Shown: one piece after another, positions 34,823-44,080 of the stretch
Layout: each line of letters begins with the position of its first letter
Numbering within the stretch: the first letter of the stretch is position 1
Origin: Chondromyces crocatus
Lineage (GTDB): Bacteria > Myxococcota_A > Polyangia > Polyangiales > Polyangiaceae
Length of the DNA: 64,000 bases
Direction: 5' to 3'
NCBI RefSeq assembly: GCF_001189295.1
Contig: NZ_CP012159.1
Location: forward strand, 5,906,525 to 5,970,524
Made by a program: the position numbers and the translations under genes
Notes under the pieces: generated by a model
Told to the model about the DNA's origin: nothing
What the model saw: only the letters and a program-made list of their open reading frames with translations
The model's database searches: none

Positions 34823-37800
34823 TCAGTCCCAGGCCTCCCCGAAGAACCCACCGTCGAGTGCGGGCCGCCGGTCCATCAGGAGATCCCCCTTCTGCGCGGT
34901 GATCCGCGCGTCGTACACCACGAAATCCGGCGCCAGGCGCGGCAGGAAGCGGCTGTACGCGGTGCCCCGGAACGTCACACCTGCGTGGAGCACGAGGTAC
35001 TCCGCAGCGTCCCGCGGGTGGGGCCAGATCAGCGAGACGCCCACGTGGGGCCCCGCGTGGCGCTTCCCCCGCAGGGTGAGCGCATCGTCTTCGAACTTCA
35101 CGGGCAGGTCGCCGGCGAAGAGTGCGGTCACGCGGTTGCTGGAGGGGCTGCCCACCAGCACCAGGGTCCGGCCGGTGAGTTCGGCTTCCGTGATCTCGGT
35201 GTCGGCTTTCACCGGGTAGCGTGTTTCCGCCCCCGTGGCGTGGATGCTGCCGTGATACGCCGCCACCGCGCGGTTCGTCTCTGTCTGCGCAGGATCCAGC
35301 GTGCCGTACACGATGAGCTGCTGGTGGCGGAGCGCGTCGTCGAGCGGACCCGACACGCCAGGCCGCTTCTTGCCGGCTCGCGGAGGCGCTTCGTCCGAGC
35401 GCGTCCACGCTCCCCTACGCCGGACGAAGAACGCTTCTCCTGCTCGTTCGCTCACCTCGATGGGGGACTCTCCGTCGAGCACTACCTGCGCTGTGCCGCC
35501 GTCGATGGTGCCGATCCCCCGAAAGTCGAGCGCCAGCGCCTCCACGTTGCGCGTGGTTACCTCGACCCGGCGCGCGTCCTTCACCCAGTGCGCGTCGATC
35601 TCGCCGCGCCGAGCGCCGTCTTCCCGTCCGACGAGGCGCACCCAGAAGGCGCGATCGTAGCGGTGTTCTCCGGTCACGAGGCGAACCCGCGGGGGCACTT
35701 CCGGGCGTCGGCGTGCCGTGAGCCACGAGATCATCCGACCGCGCTCGTAGCCGTGATCCCACACGTTGTGATCGAGATCGTCCTGCAGATCGAAGGTCAC
35801 CGGGTTGCCGAGCGCCCGGTAGCGATCGACCACCACGCGGGATCGGTCGGGACCGTCCTTGCCACCGTGGACCACGTGGAGTGGCAGGTGCAGCCCGTTC
35901 TCCGCGTAACGCACGATGTACCGCTGATCGATGAGGCGATCCTCCCACGGGGCGTGGGGCACGCCGCGCACGTTGCGGTAGTCCTTCAGGTTCGGGTAGC
36001 CGCACAGGGGAGCGGCGGCCGCGAACCGGTCGGGGTAGTGCAAGGGGACCGTGAAGGCCACGGTGCCACCCAGGGAGTAGCCGGTGAGCGACACGCGGCG
36101 AGGATCGACGCGGTAATCCGCCTCGATGGCGTCGATCACGTCGAGCGTGTCCTGCTCGCCCAGCGGTCGCGGCCCCGCGTTGCCGAACCCCCAGGGAGCG
36201 GCCAGGATCGCGCCTTGATCCGGGAAGGCCGGCAGGTGCCGCGCCGCGCGGGCGCGATCGGATGCCATGTCGGGTGCCTCGCCGATGAGCGCCCGCAGCG
36301 CCACACCGGGAGGGTTGTCGAGCCCGTGTGCGACGAGGACCAGGGGCATCGGTGTCCCCTCCGACTTGTAGGAAGGCGGTACGAACACCAGGTATGGCTG
36401 TAGCGCTCCGTCGACCTTCGCGCGGTAGGCGCGGTGCACCACGCCCGTCTTGTTGCGGTACGGATCCTGTCCCTGTAGCAGCACCTTCGCGAGCGACTTT
36501 GCTTCTCTCGTGTGCGCACGCAACCACGGCAGATCGGGATGCGCTTCGGCGAGTGCCAGCTTCAGGGTCGCCACGTGGTGCGTGAAGCTGTCACGACTCC
36601 CCGAGGGAAGATCCGGCCGTGCAGCGGCAGTGACGGCGGCGTCGAGCGCGATGATGCTTCGATGCAAATCTCCCCGGAAGACCAGCGGCGTCCGTACCTC
36701 GGCCAGCTTGTCGCGCCCCGAGCTGGCGGCACCAGGCTTCGCGGACGGGCCGGCGGGGGTCGTTGCGTCGGCGCCCCTCCCGGTCGCTTCGAGGCGTAGC
36801 CTGAGTTCGGCTTTGCCCGCTTCCTCGAACGGCGCGACCATAGAGACCGACGCGCCTTCTCCCGTGAGCGATGCGAGCGGAACCGCGCCACGACCCAGCA
36901 CGTCTCCCTCGCCCTTCTTGCCCGTGAGCCGGGCCTCGTAGCTCAGCTCTCCGAGCCGACGTGGCCAGAGGCCTGGCGCCTGCAGGTGCGCTTCCACCGC
37001 GAAACCTTCGGCGATCGCGCGCGGCGACCAGCGCACGTCGAGCAATTCCTCCGGCGCGCAGTCTTCCGAGGCCGCCGACGCGAACCGCAGATCCGGCAGC
37101 GGCTCCCCGCGCGCGCCGCGGACCCGGAGCCACAGGCCTGCAGGCGCCGGCTCGAACTGCTCGACGACGACCACCAGCGTGTTCACCCCCGCGCGGAGCT
37201 CGGCGTCGGCGATGACCTCATCCTGGAGAGGCTGCTCGTTGCCCGGCCGGCGACCTTCGAGAGCGATCGCGCCGTTCAGGTAGACCCGCGCGCCTCCGCG
37301 CATCCCCACCAGCACCGTCACCGGCCTCTGCTGCCCGCTGACGAGATACCCGGCGAGCACGGCCCGTCGCGTCTCTCCCTTTCGCTTCTTGTCCTTGGTG
37401 AGGACGGTGACGAACCCTCTGGCGGCGCACAGAGAGGTGAGCTTGGGCGCATCGACGCCCGTGAGCACGGCGTCAGGGTGGGGAAGCTTATCGAAGGACT
37501 TCGTGGAGAGCGGCTCTGTGGCGCCCCAACCGTTCAGCCAGCCTTCACCGCGGACCGTGTGGAAACGGGCTGGATCGAGCTTTCCTCTCGGCGAGGCGAG
37601 GCCGACGCAGCGGCCCTCCAGGCACAGCGTGTCGACCTCACAGCGGGTACGCTCGAAGCTCTTCCCCTCCTCGTTGCAGACCTCCGAGGTCACCTCGTCC
37701 ACGCAACGGGCCGTGCCAGGGCTGCATGGGTTTCCAGCCGACGCTTGCGAGGGATCGCTCGTGGCAGCCACGCCTGGGTCCCCCGTCATCGAACTCGCTG

Positions 37801-37891
37801 GGGGAGTCGCAGTTCCTGGGGGCGGGGAGCCCTGACCACACCCTGCCGCGAGACCGAGGCCCGCAAGCACCTGCCACCACCTGAAGCTCAT
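34823..37891 (-). CDS. Giant secreted lipoprotein esterase
   Basis: A 1022-residue lipoprotein (lipobox LAAGC, Cys18). After a Pro/Ser linker and a Cys-rich patch of about 40 residues (with CSPG, CVDEV, CNEEG, CEVDTLC), a beta-rich region resembles carbohydrate-binding or galactose-binding-like modules (VTVLVGMRGGARVYLNG). An alpha/beta hydrolase domain spans roughly 500-740, with nucleophile elbow GYSLGG (Ser606), an acid candidate in GGKDGPDRSR and His in DLDHNVWDHGYE. This resembles the prolyl-oligopeptidase/PHB-depolymerase-like esterase groups. The last 280 residues are a second beta domain. It probably digests extracellular polymers in a predatory or saprophytic lifestyle. Confidence 0.82.
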   Translation of the reverse strand: MSFRWWQVLAGLGLAAGCGQGSPPPGTATPPASSMTGDPGVAATSDPSQASAGNPCSPGTARCVDEVTSEVCNEEGKSFERTRCEVDTLCLEGRCVGLASPRGKLDPARFHTVRGEGWLNGWGATEPLSTKSFDKLPHPDAVLTGVDAPKLTSLCAARGFVTVLTKDKKRKGETRRAVLAGYLVSGQQRPVTVLVGMRGGARVYLNGAIALEGRRPGNEQPLQDEVIADAELRAGVNTLVVVVEQFEPAPAGLWLRVRGARGEPLPDLRFASAASEDCAPEELLDVRWSPRAIAEGFAVEAHLQAPGLWPRRLGELSYEARLTGKKGEGDVLGRGAVPLASLTGEGASVSMVAPFEEAGKAELRLRLEATGRGADATTPAGPSAKPGAASSGRDKLAEVRTPLVFRGDLHRSIIALDAAVTAAARPDLPSGSRDSFTHHVATLKLALAEAHPDLPWLRAHTREAKSLAKVLLQGQDPYRNKTGVVHRAYRAKVDGALQPYLVFVPPSYKSEGTPMPLVLVAHGLDNPPGVALRALIGEAPDMASDRARAARHLPAFPDQGAILAAPWGFGNAGPRPLGEQDTLDVIDAIEADYRVDPRRVSLTGYSLGGTVAFTVPLHYPDRFAAAAPLCGYPNLKDYRNVRGVPHAPWEDRLIDQRYIVRYAENGLHLPLHVVHGGKDGPDRSRVVVDRYRALGNPVTFDLQDDLDHNVWDHGYERGRMISWLTARRRPEVPPRVRLVTGEHRYDRAFWVRLVGREDGARRGEIDAHWVKDARRVEVTTRNVEALALDFRGIGTIDGGTAQVVLDGESPIEVSERAGEAFFVRRRGAWTRSDEAPPRAGKKRPGVSGPLDDALRHQQLIVYGTLDPAQTETNRAVAAYHGSIHATGAETRYPVKADTEITEAELTGRTLVLVGSPSSNRVTALFAGDLPVKFEDDALTLRGKRHAGPHVGVSLIWPHPRDAAEYLVLHAGVTFRGTAYSRFLPRLAPDFVVYDARITAQKGDLLMDRRPALDGGFFGEAWD

Positions 37892-37972
37892 CTCGGGACC
37901 GGCGCGAGCCTACCTCGCCATGGCTTCACGAGGACCGGAAAGGTGATCCTGGGACGCCCAGCGTCCCCCGCG

Positions 37973-39523
37973 TCAGAATCCCAGCTCGAGCGCGTTGCTC
38001 TCGTTCCGCTTCACCGCCGTCTGACCCGCGCGGGTGTTCTGGGGCTCCGCAGGGGGGGCCGCGGCAGGTCCCGCGGCGACCTGTCCGCTCCCTTCCACGG
38101 GCATGGCGGGGGTCGCGAAGCGTCGCGGGGCATCAAAGTCGGTGCTCGCGCTCTCCAGGGCCGCGGCCTGCTTGTCGAAGTCGCGCCCGACGTCGGCCGC
38201 CCGCGCCTTCGGTGCGGCCGACTTCGCCCGGGTCGCCTCGCTCCTCAGTGTCGCCCGCTGGTCGTCGAGCTTGCGACGCGCCTCCTCCACGCGGCCCTGC
38301 TTGAACAGGAAGTTCGCCTGCTGCAGCGTCTGCGCCGTCTCGCTGCGTTGAACCCTCCCGGCCACGATGCCATCCAGTGTGCTCGCCAGGCCGGGATCGT
38401 CGGTCACCTCCAGCGCGAGCTTGCCCGAGCAGCGGCCGTCGGTGCTCTCGACGAGATCCCTGTACGTCATCCCCACGTCGGCGATCGCCGTCTCCCCCAG
38501 CTCGGGCCGGGCCAGCCGTACCTTGAGCAGGGCCGTCTTCACCTCGCCGCGGGAGAAGCTCCCGAGGGGGACCGTCACCCGGTTGCCGGCACGCCGGAAC
38601 GTCCGGTCGAACACGCGGTCGAGTTCCACGCCGGGCGCCAGATCGACGGCCAGCTCGACGCCGCTCGCGACGGTGGTCTTCAGTGCCTCCGCCTCCTGCT
38701 CGAAGATCCGGGTGAGCTGCGAGTCGTTCTCCGCGAAGTAGTGGCGACCGTTCGACTCCTGCGCGATCGCGGTGAGGATTTTCTCGTTGTATGCGATGTC
38801 GACGCCGATGGTCGTGATGCTCACGCCCCGGTCGTGGGCGCGTTGCGCGATGGAGCGGAAGCCGGGAACGTCGCGCACGCCGTTGTTGGCGTCGCCGTCG
38901 CTGAGCAGGAGCATGCGGCTGACCCGGCCCTCGCTGCGCTGGCCGAGCAGCGAGAGGCCCTCGTCGACGCCGCAGGAGATGCAGGTGTCACCGCCGAGGG
39001 TGATTCCGCGGATGTCCGCGATCACGCGGCTGCGGGTGCCCGGGCCGATGGTGGTCGGGGGGACGATCACGCTGGTCCTCGTGTCGAAGGCCACCACGGA
39101 GACCACGTCGCCGTCCTGGAGCTCGTCCACGGCACGGACCGCCGCCTGAAGCGCGTTCTGGATGCGGCTGCCCTTCATCGAACCCGAGCGGTCGATGACC
39201 AGGGAAAGGTTGGCCGCCGCCTGCGAGTTCGCCTGGCTGCCCTCGTTCTTGACCTCCAGCATCAGGAACGTCTCACCCGCCGTCTTCAGCAGCCGCGGGT
39301 GCCCCAGCCGGCCTTCGAGCATCAGCGTCCCTCCGGTGGTGAACCGGCCGAGGTCCGAGGAGAGGTCGCCTCCGACGGCGACGGTCGTCCCCTGGAGAGC
39401 AGGGTCGGTCGTCGCCACCGGATCGACGGTGGCACGCCCGCCTGGCGGGGTGAGGGAATAGACGGAGACGCTGGTGAGCAGCATGCCGAGGGCGGAGAGG
39501 ACGGCGATCTTCTGCGGTGTCAT
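37973..39523 (-). CDS. Secreted VWA-domain protein
   Basis: A 516-residue protein with an N-terminal signal or anchor helix. The von Willebrand A domain at about 100-280 has a complete MIDAS (DRSGSMKGS, then the Thr in GGDTCIS and Asp in LLLSDGDANNG). A beta-rich domain at 290-400 follows, then a charged helical C-terminus. It matches the Ca-activated chloride channel/YfbK-type layout, in which VWA binds metal and partner proteins outside the cytoplasm. The ATG has an AGGGAG site. A CISCG motif inside the VWA region is unusual. The physiological ligand is unknown. Confidence 0.82.
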   Translation of the reverse strand: MTPQKIAVLSALGMLLTSVSVYSLTPPGGRATVDPVATTDPALQGTTVAVGGDLSSDLGRFTTGGTLMLEGRLGHPRLLKTAGETFLMLEVKNEGSQANSQAAANLSLVIDRSGSMKGSRIQNALQAAVRAVDELQDGDVVSVVAFDTRTSVIVPPTTIGPGTRSRVIADIRGITLGGDTCISCGVDEGLSLLGQRSEGRVSRMLLLSDGDANNGVRDVPGFRSIAQRAHDRGVSITTIGVDIAYNEKILTAIAQESNGRHYFAENDSQLTRIFEQEAEALKTTVASGVELAVDLAPGVELDRVFDRTFRRAGNRVTVPLGSFSRGEVKTALLKVRLARPELGETAIADVGMTYRDLVESTDGRCSGKLALEVTDDPGLASTLDGIVAGRVQRSETAQTLQQANFLFKQGRVEEARRKLDDQRATLRSEATRAKSAAPKARAADVGRDFDKQAAALESASTDFDAPRRFATPAMPVEGSGQVAAGPAAAPPAEPQNTRAGQTAVKRNESNALELGF

Positions 39524-39582
39524 GGCGCTCCCTGGGGGGATCCGGCTGGATCCGCTCTGACAACGGTGGACGGCTGCCGAAC

Positions 39583-42123
39583 TTACGCTGGGCGGCCCGA
39601 GGGTCCGGCCTCTTCGACGCGAGGCGTGGCCAAAGGTTCTGTACTTTTTGCGGACGTGCCCCCTTCGCCGGTCGCGGCCCCCACCCGCACCCCGGCTGCC
39701 CGCAAGGTGTCCCAGGGCGGGATGCTCCCGATCAGCACCAGCACGGCGTCCACCAGGAGCCCGCGCCGCCCGCGCGGGGAGGCGAGCGTCACCTGGACCG
39801 CGCTTCGCTCTGCGGAGGCGAGCGCCGCCACATGGGTCTCCAGGGCCAACGTGAGCCGTGAGGCGGTCGCGAGGCGCTGCACCTCGTCGATGTTCCTGGT
39901 CCTACCACGGCGGAATCCGTCGGCTCTCGCGGCGAGCGTCACCGTGGTCCCTGGCTGGCGTGCCAGGGCGATCGCTGCCTCCATGGCCACATCGCCCAGA
40001 CCCACCACCAGCACCCGCGTCCCGGCGAGGCTGCGGGCGTCGGCCAGGTGGTAGTAGACCCGATCCTCGACCTCCGACGGCACCGGGACCGGCAGCCGGC
40101 GGGGCGAGCCACGCTGACCGATCGCGAGCACCACCCGTCGCGCCCGGCGCTCGGTCCGTTGCGCCGTGCCGGGAGCCGCCTTGCTCTCTGTGACGGGCTC
40201 GGTGACCATCACGAACCCCTCACCCGTAGGATCGCGCTGCATCGAGATCATCCGCGTCTGCTCCAGGATGGGTAGCCGCTCCTGCCGGACCACACGGAGC
40301 CACTGCGCGAGCAGCTCTTCCTTCGTCGACTCCTGGAGCCACAGCTTGCCGGTGATCGGCAGGTCGAGGGGCTGATCGAACACCAGCTTGCCCCGGGGGA
40401 AGCTGCGGATGCTCGCCGCGACGCTTCCTTGCTCGATCACGTCGAAGCGGAGCCCGAGCTCTTTCGCTCGCAGCGCCGCGCTGATCCCCGCAGGGCCCGC
40501 GCCTACGATGATCAAATCCAGAGGCTCGTCGCGTGTCGAGGCGTCGCCTTCCGAGCCGCGATCACCACCGCGTCCCGCCCAGGGGGCCGCTTTGCGCAGG
40601 CCTGGGGCTCGCAGCTCCATGGCCGCTCGTTCGGTGGCGCGCGCGCCCTGCTGGATCGCGTTCTTGATCAGCGGAAGCCCCGTGATGTCCCCCGCGAGGT
40701 ACAGGCCGGGCATGTCGACGCTCTGCAGATCGTCGTCGAGATCGGGGCGATCGTCCCGCCGCGCGCCGTCGGTGATCGTCAAGGAGCCGTTCGGGCAGCG
40801 CTGCTCGCAGAGGGTGAGCCCGCAGCATGCCTCGGGGCGGGCCACCACGGCGACGTAGCGCTCGATCGCGAGCACGTCGTAGGGACAGGCATCCACGCAG
40901 GCGTAGCAGCCCAAGCAGGTGCTCGTGTCGATCTGCGGGAGTCGCACCCGCTCTGCTGGTCGGAGGAGCGATGCGGACACCATGGGAGCGCGCTTTCGGC
41001 GTCGCTCGCGCCAGCGCCTCAGCCCGCGCTCGCCCAGCATCCAAGCCATGGCGGCGCCGAGTCCGGTACCTGCCCACCCGAGTGAGCGTCCCGCCGCCGA
41101 GCCGATCACTCCCGGTATCTCGGGCGTGGCCCGCGCGATTTCACGTGCTGCGGTCCATGCGAGAGCGCGGTCATCCGTGTGCTGCGCTCGGCACACGCCC
41201 TCCCCGAGTCGGGCGCGCCTCGCTGACTCCGACTCGATCTCGGGCAAGGTGAGCTGGTGCTCGTCGAAGCAGACCACCGGCTGCGCGTTCCCCAGCCGCG
41301 TGCCATCCCGCGGGAGGCACCGCGCCACCGGATCCCGAGGGGCGCCGAGATCGTGGCATCCCACGCAGGATCCAGCCGTCACCAGCGCGACCGTCGCCTC
41401 GCGGGTGGGCCGGTAGGTCGCCTCCAAGCCTCCCTCCACCTCGGCCTCGGCCCCTGGCGCGAAGCGGAGCGGAGGTGCGTCGGGGCGCAGCACCACGCCT
41501 TGATCTCCTCGATGGATGGTGTGGCACGTCGCGCACGTCATGTTCCCGCGGGCGAGCTGTTGCTGGTGACCGGGGCGGGTCGACCCGTGCGCCCCGTGGC
41601 AGCTCGGACAAGCCCGAGCTGCTGACGGAGGCTCCTGCGCCGGTGAGAGCACTGCCCCCGGTACCTTCGCGGGTGACTTCTGCGCGGCACCGGCGCTGGC
41701 GTCACCCAGCCTGCTGTCCGTGGGCGCGTGACACGACGCGCACGAGAGCCCCGCCTGGACGTGCGGCCTGGAGAGGGGGCCGGCCGAGCCATGGCCGCCG
41801 GGTGGCGGGAACACCAGTGCCGCCACGGCCGCCGCGGCCGCTCCGACCAGCGTCGCCGCCAGCACCCCCTGGAAGCGGGTGACGTCCGAGGTCGCCTCGC
41901 TTCGCCGCGCGGCGCGCCCGCGTGACGGCTCTCGAGGCTGAGCGGCCCGCGCGCGCGGATCGGACACCTCGGCGCGGTAGAGCGTCGACGAATGACCAGG
42001 TCGCGGGGCGCTGCCGGCAGGAGGAGGGCCGGAGGGCTCCCCGTCGAGGCGGCCCGAGGGCTCCGTGGGGGGCACGGAGGCGGCGGCCTTTCCAGGGGAA
42101 GGGGGAGGGGAGGGGGACCTCAT
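39583..42123 (-). CDS. Transmembrane tetraheme c / [4Fe-4S] / flavin oxidoreductase
   Basis: An 846-residue fusion. After a disordered N-terminus, a membrane helix lies at about 85-105. A periplasmic section carries four CxxCH sites (128, 172, 197, 253). A second helix (about 336-362) is followed by a very basic segment, and a ferredoxin part (403-443) has CLGCYACVDACP and CEQRCPNGS. The last 310 residues are TrxR/YpdA-like: GAGPAG at 541, NAD(P)-binding GLGDVAMEA near 720. The usual C-terminal FAD motif (PGLYLAGDITG, 472-482) lies before, not after, the first Rossmann motif, indicating circular permutation. It could pass electrons across the membrane. A GTG at 42204 is an alternative start. 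Confidence 0.85.
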   Translation of the reverse strand: MRSPSPPPSPGKAAASVPPTEPSGRLDGEPSGPPPAGSAPRPGHSSTLYRAEVSDPRARAAQPREPSRGRAARRSEATSDVTRFQGVLAATLVGAAAAAVAALVFPPPGGHGSAGPLSRPHVQAGLSCASCHAPTDSRLGDASAGAAQKSPAKVPGAVLSPAQEPPSAARACPSCHGAHGSTRPGHQQQLARGNMTCATCHTIHRGDQGVVLRPDAPPLRFAPGAEAEVEGGLEATYRPTREATVALVTAGSCVGCHDLGAPRDPVARCLPRDGTRLGNAQPVVCFDEHQLTLPEIESESARRARLGEGVCRAQHTDDRALAWTAAREIARATPEIPGVIGSAAGRSLGWAGTGLGAAMAWMLGERGLRRWRERRRKRAPMVSASLLRPAERVRLPQIDTSTCLGCYACVDACPYDVLAIERYVAVVARPEACCGLTLCEQRCPNGSLTITDGARRDDRPDLDDDLQSVDMPGLYLAGDITGLPLIKNAIQQGARATERAAMELRAPGLRKAAPWAGRGGDRGSEGDASTRDEPLDLIIVGAGPAGISAALRAKELGLRFDVIEQGSVAASIRSFPRGKLVFDQPLDLPITGKLWLQESTKEELLAQWLRVVRQERLPILEQTRMISMQRDPTGEGFVMVTEPVTESKAAPGTAQRTERRARRVVLAIGQRGSPRRLPVPVPSEVEDRVYYHLADARSLAGTRVLVVGLGDVAMEAAIALARQPGTTVTLAARADGFRRGRTRNIDEVQRLATASRLTLALETHVAALASAERSAVQVTLASPRGRRGLLVDAVLVLIGSIPPWDTLRAAGVRVGAATGEGGTSAKSTEPLATPRVEEAGPSGRPA

Positions 42124-42244
42124 CGGAGGGGCAAGGGACTCGGACGGGGCCGATGGCTGCTCATACGATCGAGCCCTGTCTCGGGATCTGCCCGCGCGAA
42201 CCACGTGATGGTGGCGGGGCGTGGTGCGCAGCGCCGTTCGAGGT

Positions 42245-44080
42245 TCACTGAACGGTGATCGCCAGCGAGTACACGAAGGTGTCGTTCGGCTTGACCGGCG
42301 AGGAACTCACCCGCACATAGTACGTGCCAGCGGCGAGGCCCCCTTGCTGGACCACGGAGCAGTACCCCAGCCCCGAGTCGTCGTCGTAGTTCAGCATGGT
42401 CGTCCCATCGGGAGCGAGGATCTCGGCGTAGCTGTCCAGCCGGTACATCGCGCAAGTCCCTTGCCCCGCGTCGCCCACCACGGCCCGCAGCAACGAACTC
42501 GGCCCTGGTACCGTCACCGCCACCAGATCGACATCTCCCGCGGGCATCACCGCGGCGCGCCACGGTGACGTGTACGGGTTGGCCTGTGCGGCGGTGTTGT
42601 TCGGCTCGACCTCGCTCAGCTCGAGCTGGCAGGTCGGGCTGCAGCCGTCACCGGCCACGGTGTTTCCGTCGTCGCACTGCTCGCCGGGCGTGACCACGCC
42701 GTTGCCGCAGACGTCCTGGATCATCGTGACGTCGAGCCGGTAGGGGAAGTAGCTGCCCCCGGAGCGGGACACGCGCAGCACGTAGTTGCCGGCGGGGAGA
42801 GCGGGCGCGACGACCCTGGAGCAGCGGCCGGGTCCCCCGTCGTCGTCGCTCGCGAGGACGGTCGCGCCGTTCGCGCTCAGCACCTCGATCTGCGGATCCA
42901 TCTGGTTGTTGACGCACGCCAGCGCGTTGACCTCGTTCACCTCGGCCACGAGCGAGGCCCCGCCACTCGGTACCGTCACCCGGATGTGGTCGACGTCCGT
43001 CGCGGTGTTGATCTGTCCGACGAAGGGTGTGGTCAGTGGGTTGGCGGTTGCCGGTGTGTCGTTCGGCTCGACCTCGCTCAGCTCCAGCGCGCACTGGCTG
43101 CTGCAGCCGTCGCCGGAGTCCGCATTGCCGTCGTCACACCCTTCACCCGGGTCGATGAACCCGTCTCCGCACATCGGCGTCCGGCTCGCGGCCGAGAGCG
43201 TGAACGTCCCCGCTTCCTCGCCGCCCACCAGCACATAAAGCGTCTGCCCCTGCGTCACCGGGATCGACAGGAGTTCCGGGCTTCCGACGCCGCTCGCGAG
43301 GTTGGCACAGCCGAGCTCCGTGGCCACGCTGTCGCAGGTGCTTCGCACGGCCAGGGCGAGGTTCGTCGACGACGACGCGTACATCTGCACCTCGAGCAGT
43401 CCCGTGCGCTCCGCCGTCACCTCGTAAGTGACCGTGGGCCCCGCGTCGTCTCCGAGGCAGCTCAGCGGCGCCGTGAGCGAAGGGTGCCCTGCGGTGACGC
43501 CGGCCGTGCTGCCTGGATCCGCCAGCACGACCGGCTCGGCGCACACGGCCGCGCAGGCCGCGGTGCAGTCGGGATCGGTACAGTCGATGAGCCCATCCAG
43601 ATCGTTGTCGAGCCCGTCCTGGCACTGCTCCGGGCTGCTACACGCAGCGAAGTCGAACGAGCATGTCGACGAGCACGCGAGGTTTCCGCTCTCGTAGCCG
43701 AACGACACGCAGGTCCGCGCGTCGAGATCGTCTCCATCGCAGTCCTCGAAGCCCTCGCGCACGCCGTCTCCGCACACGGCGATGACGCCTCCTCCCGCGC
43801 CGCCGTTTCCGTGCCCAGCGTCGCCGCCGGCACCAGCGTCGCCACCAGCGCCGCCTTCGCCGCCCGAGCCCCCTCGTCCTCCGACGCTGGTGCCCGCGCC
43901 GATGCCCCCGGTGGTCGAGCGCGGCGGCAACCGATCGTCGTCGCCGCAGCCGCCGGTGAGCACTGCGAGCAGGGCGGTGCCTGCCAGCGCCGCCGCTGCG
44001 CGCTTTGCCGTCGATGTCACGGCGCGTTCGCGCGCAACGAGGCCTCGCAACCCTCTCCTGCTCATTCCGAGTACGGGCAT
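42245..44080 (-). CDS. Cys-rich DUF4215 surface lipoprotein
   Basis: A 611-residue lipoprotein (lipobox LTGGC). A Gly/Ala-rich linker leads to Cys-rich modules of the myxobacterial DUF4215 type, with CGDGFIDPGEGCDDGN and CGNGVVTPGEQCDDGN patterns. Two or three bacterial pre-peptidase-like beta domains (SEVEPNDTPATANPL, AGNYVLRVSRSGG) follow. These are typical adhesive or surface-display building blocks. The start is GTG/ATG-ambiguous: ATG 44080 has a GGGAGG site and overlaps the upstream gene, while ATG 44065 would form an ATGA overlap. Either way it is translationally coupled to the large VWA lipoprotein, so they may be partners. Confidence 0.8.
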   Translation of the reverse strand: MPVLGMSRRGLRGLVARERAVTSTAKRAAAALAGTALLAVLTGGCGDDDRLPPRSTTGGIGAGTSVGGRGGSGGEGGAGGDAGAGGDAGHGNGGAGGGVIAVCGDGVREGFEDCDGDDLDARTCVSFGYESGNLACSSTCSFDFAACSSPEQCQDGLDNDLDGLIDCTDPDCTAACAAVCAEPVVLADPGSTAGVTAGHPSLTAPLSCLGDDAGPTVTYEVTAERTGLLEVQMYASSSTNLALAVRSTCDSVATELGCANLASGVGSPELLSIPVTQGQTLYVLVGGEEAGTFTLSAASRTPMCGDGFIDPGEGCDDGNADSGDGCSSQCALELSEVEPNDTPATANPLTTPFVGQINTATDVDHIRVTVPSGGASLVAEVNEVNALACVNNQMDPQIEVLSANGATVLASDDDGGPGRCSRVVAPALPAGNYVLRVSRSGGSYFPYRLDVTMIQDVCGNGVVTPGEQCDDGNTVAGDGCSPTCQLELSEVEPNNTAAQANPYTSPWRAAVMPAGDVDLVAVTVPGPSSLLRAVVGDAGQGTCAMYRLDSYAEILAPDGTTMLNYDDDSGLGYCSVVQQGGLAAGTYYVRVSSSPVKPNDTFVYSLAITVQ

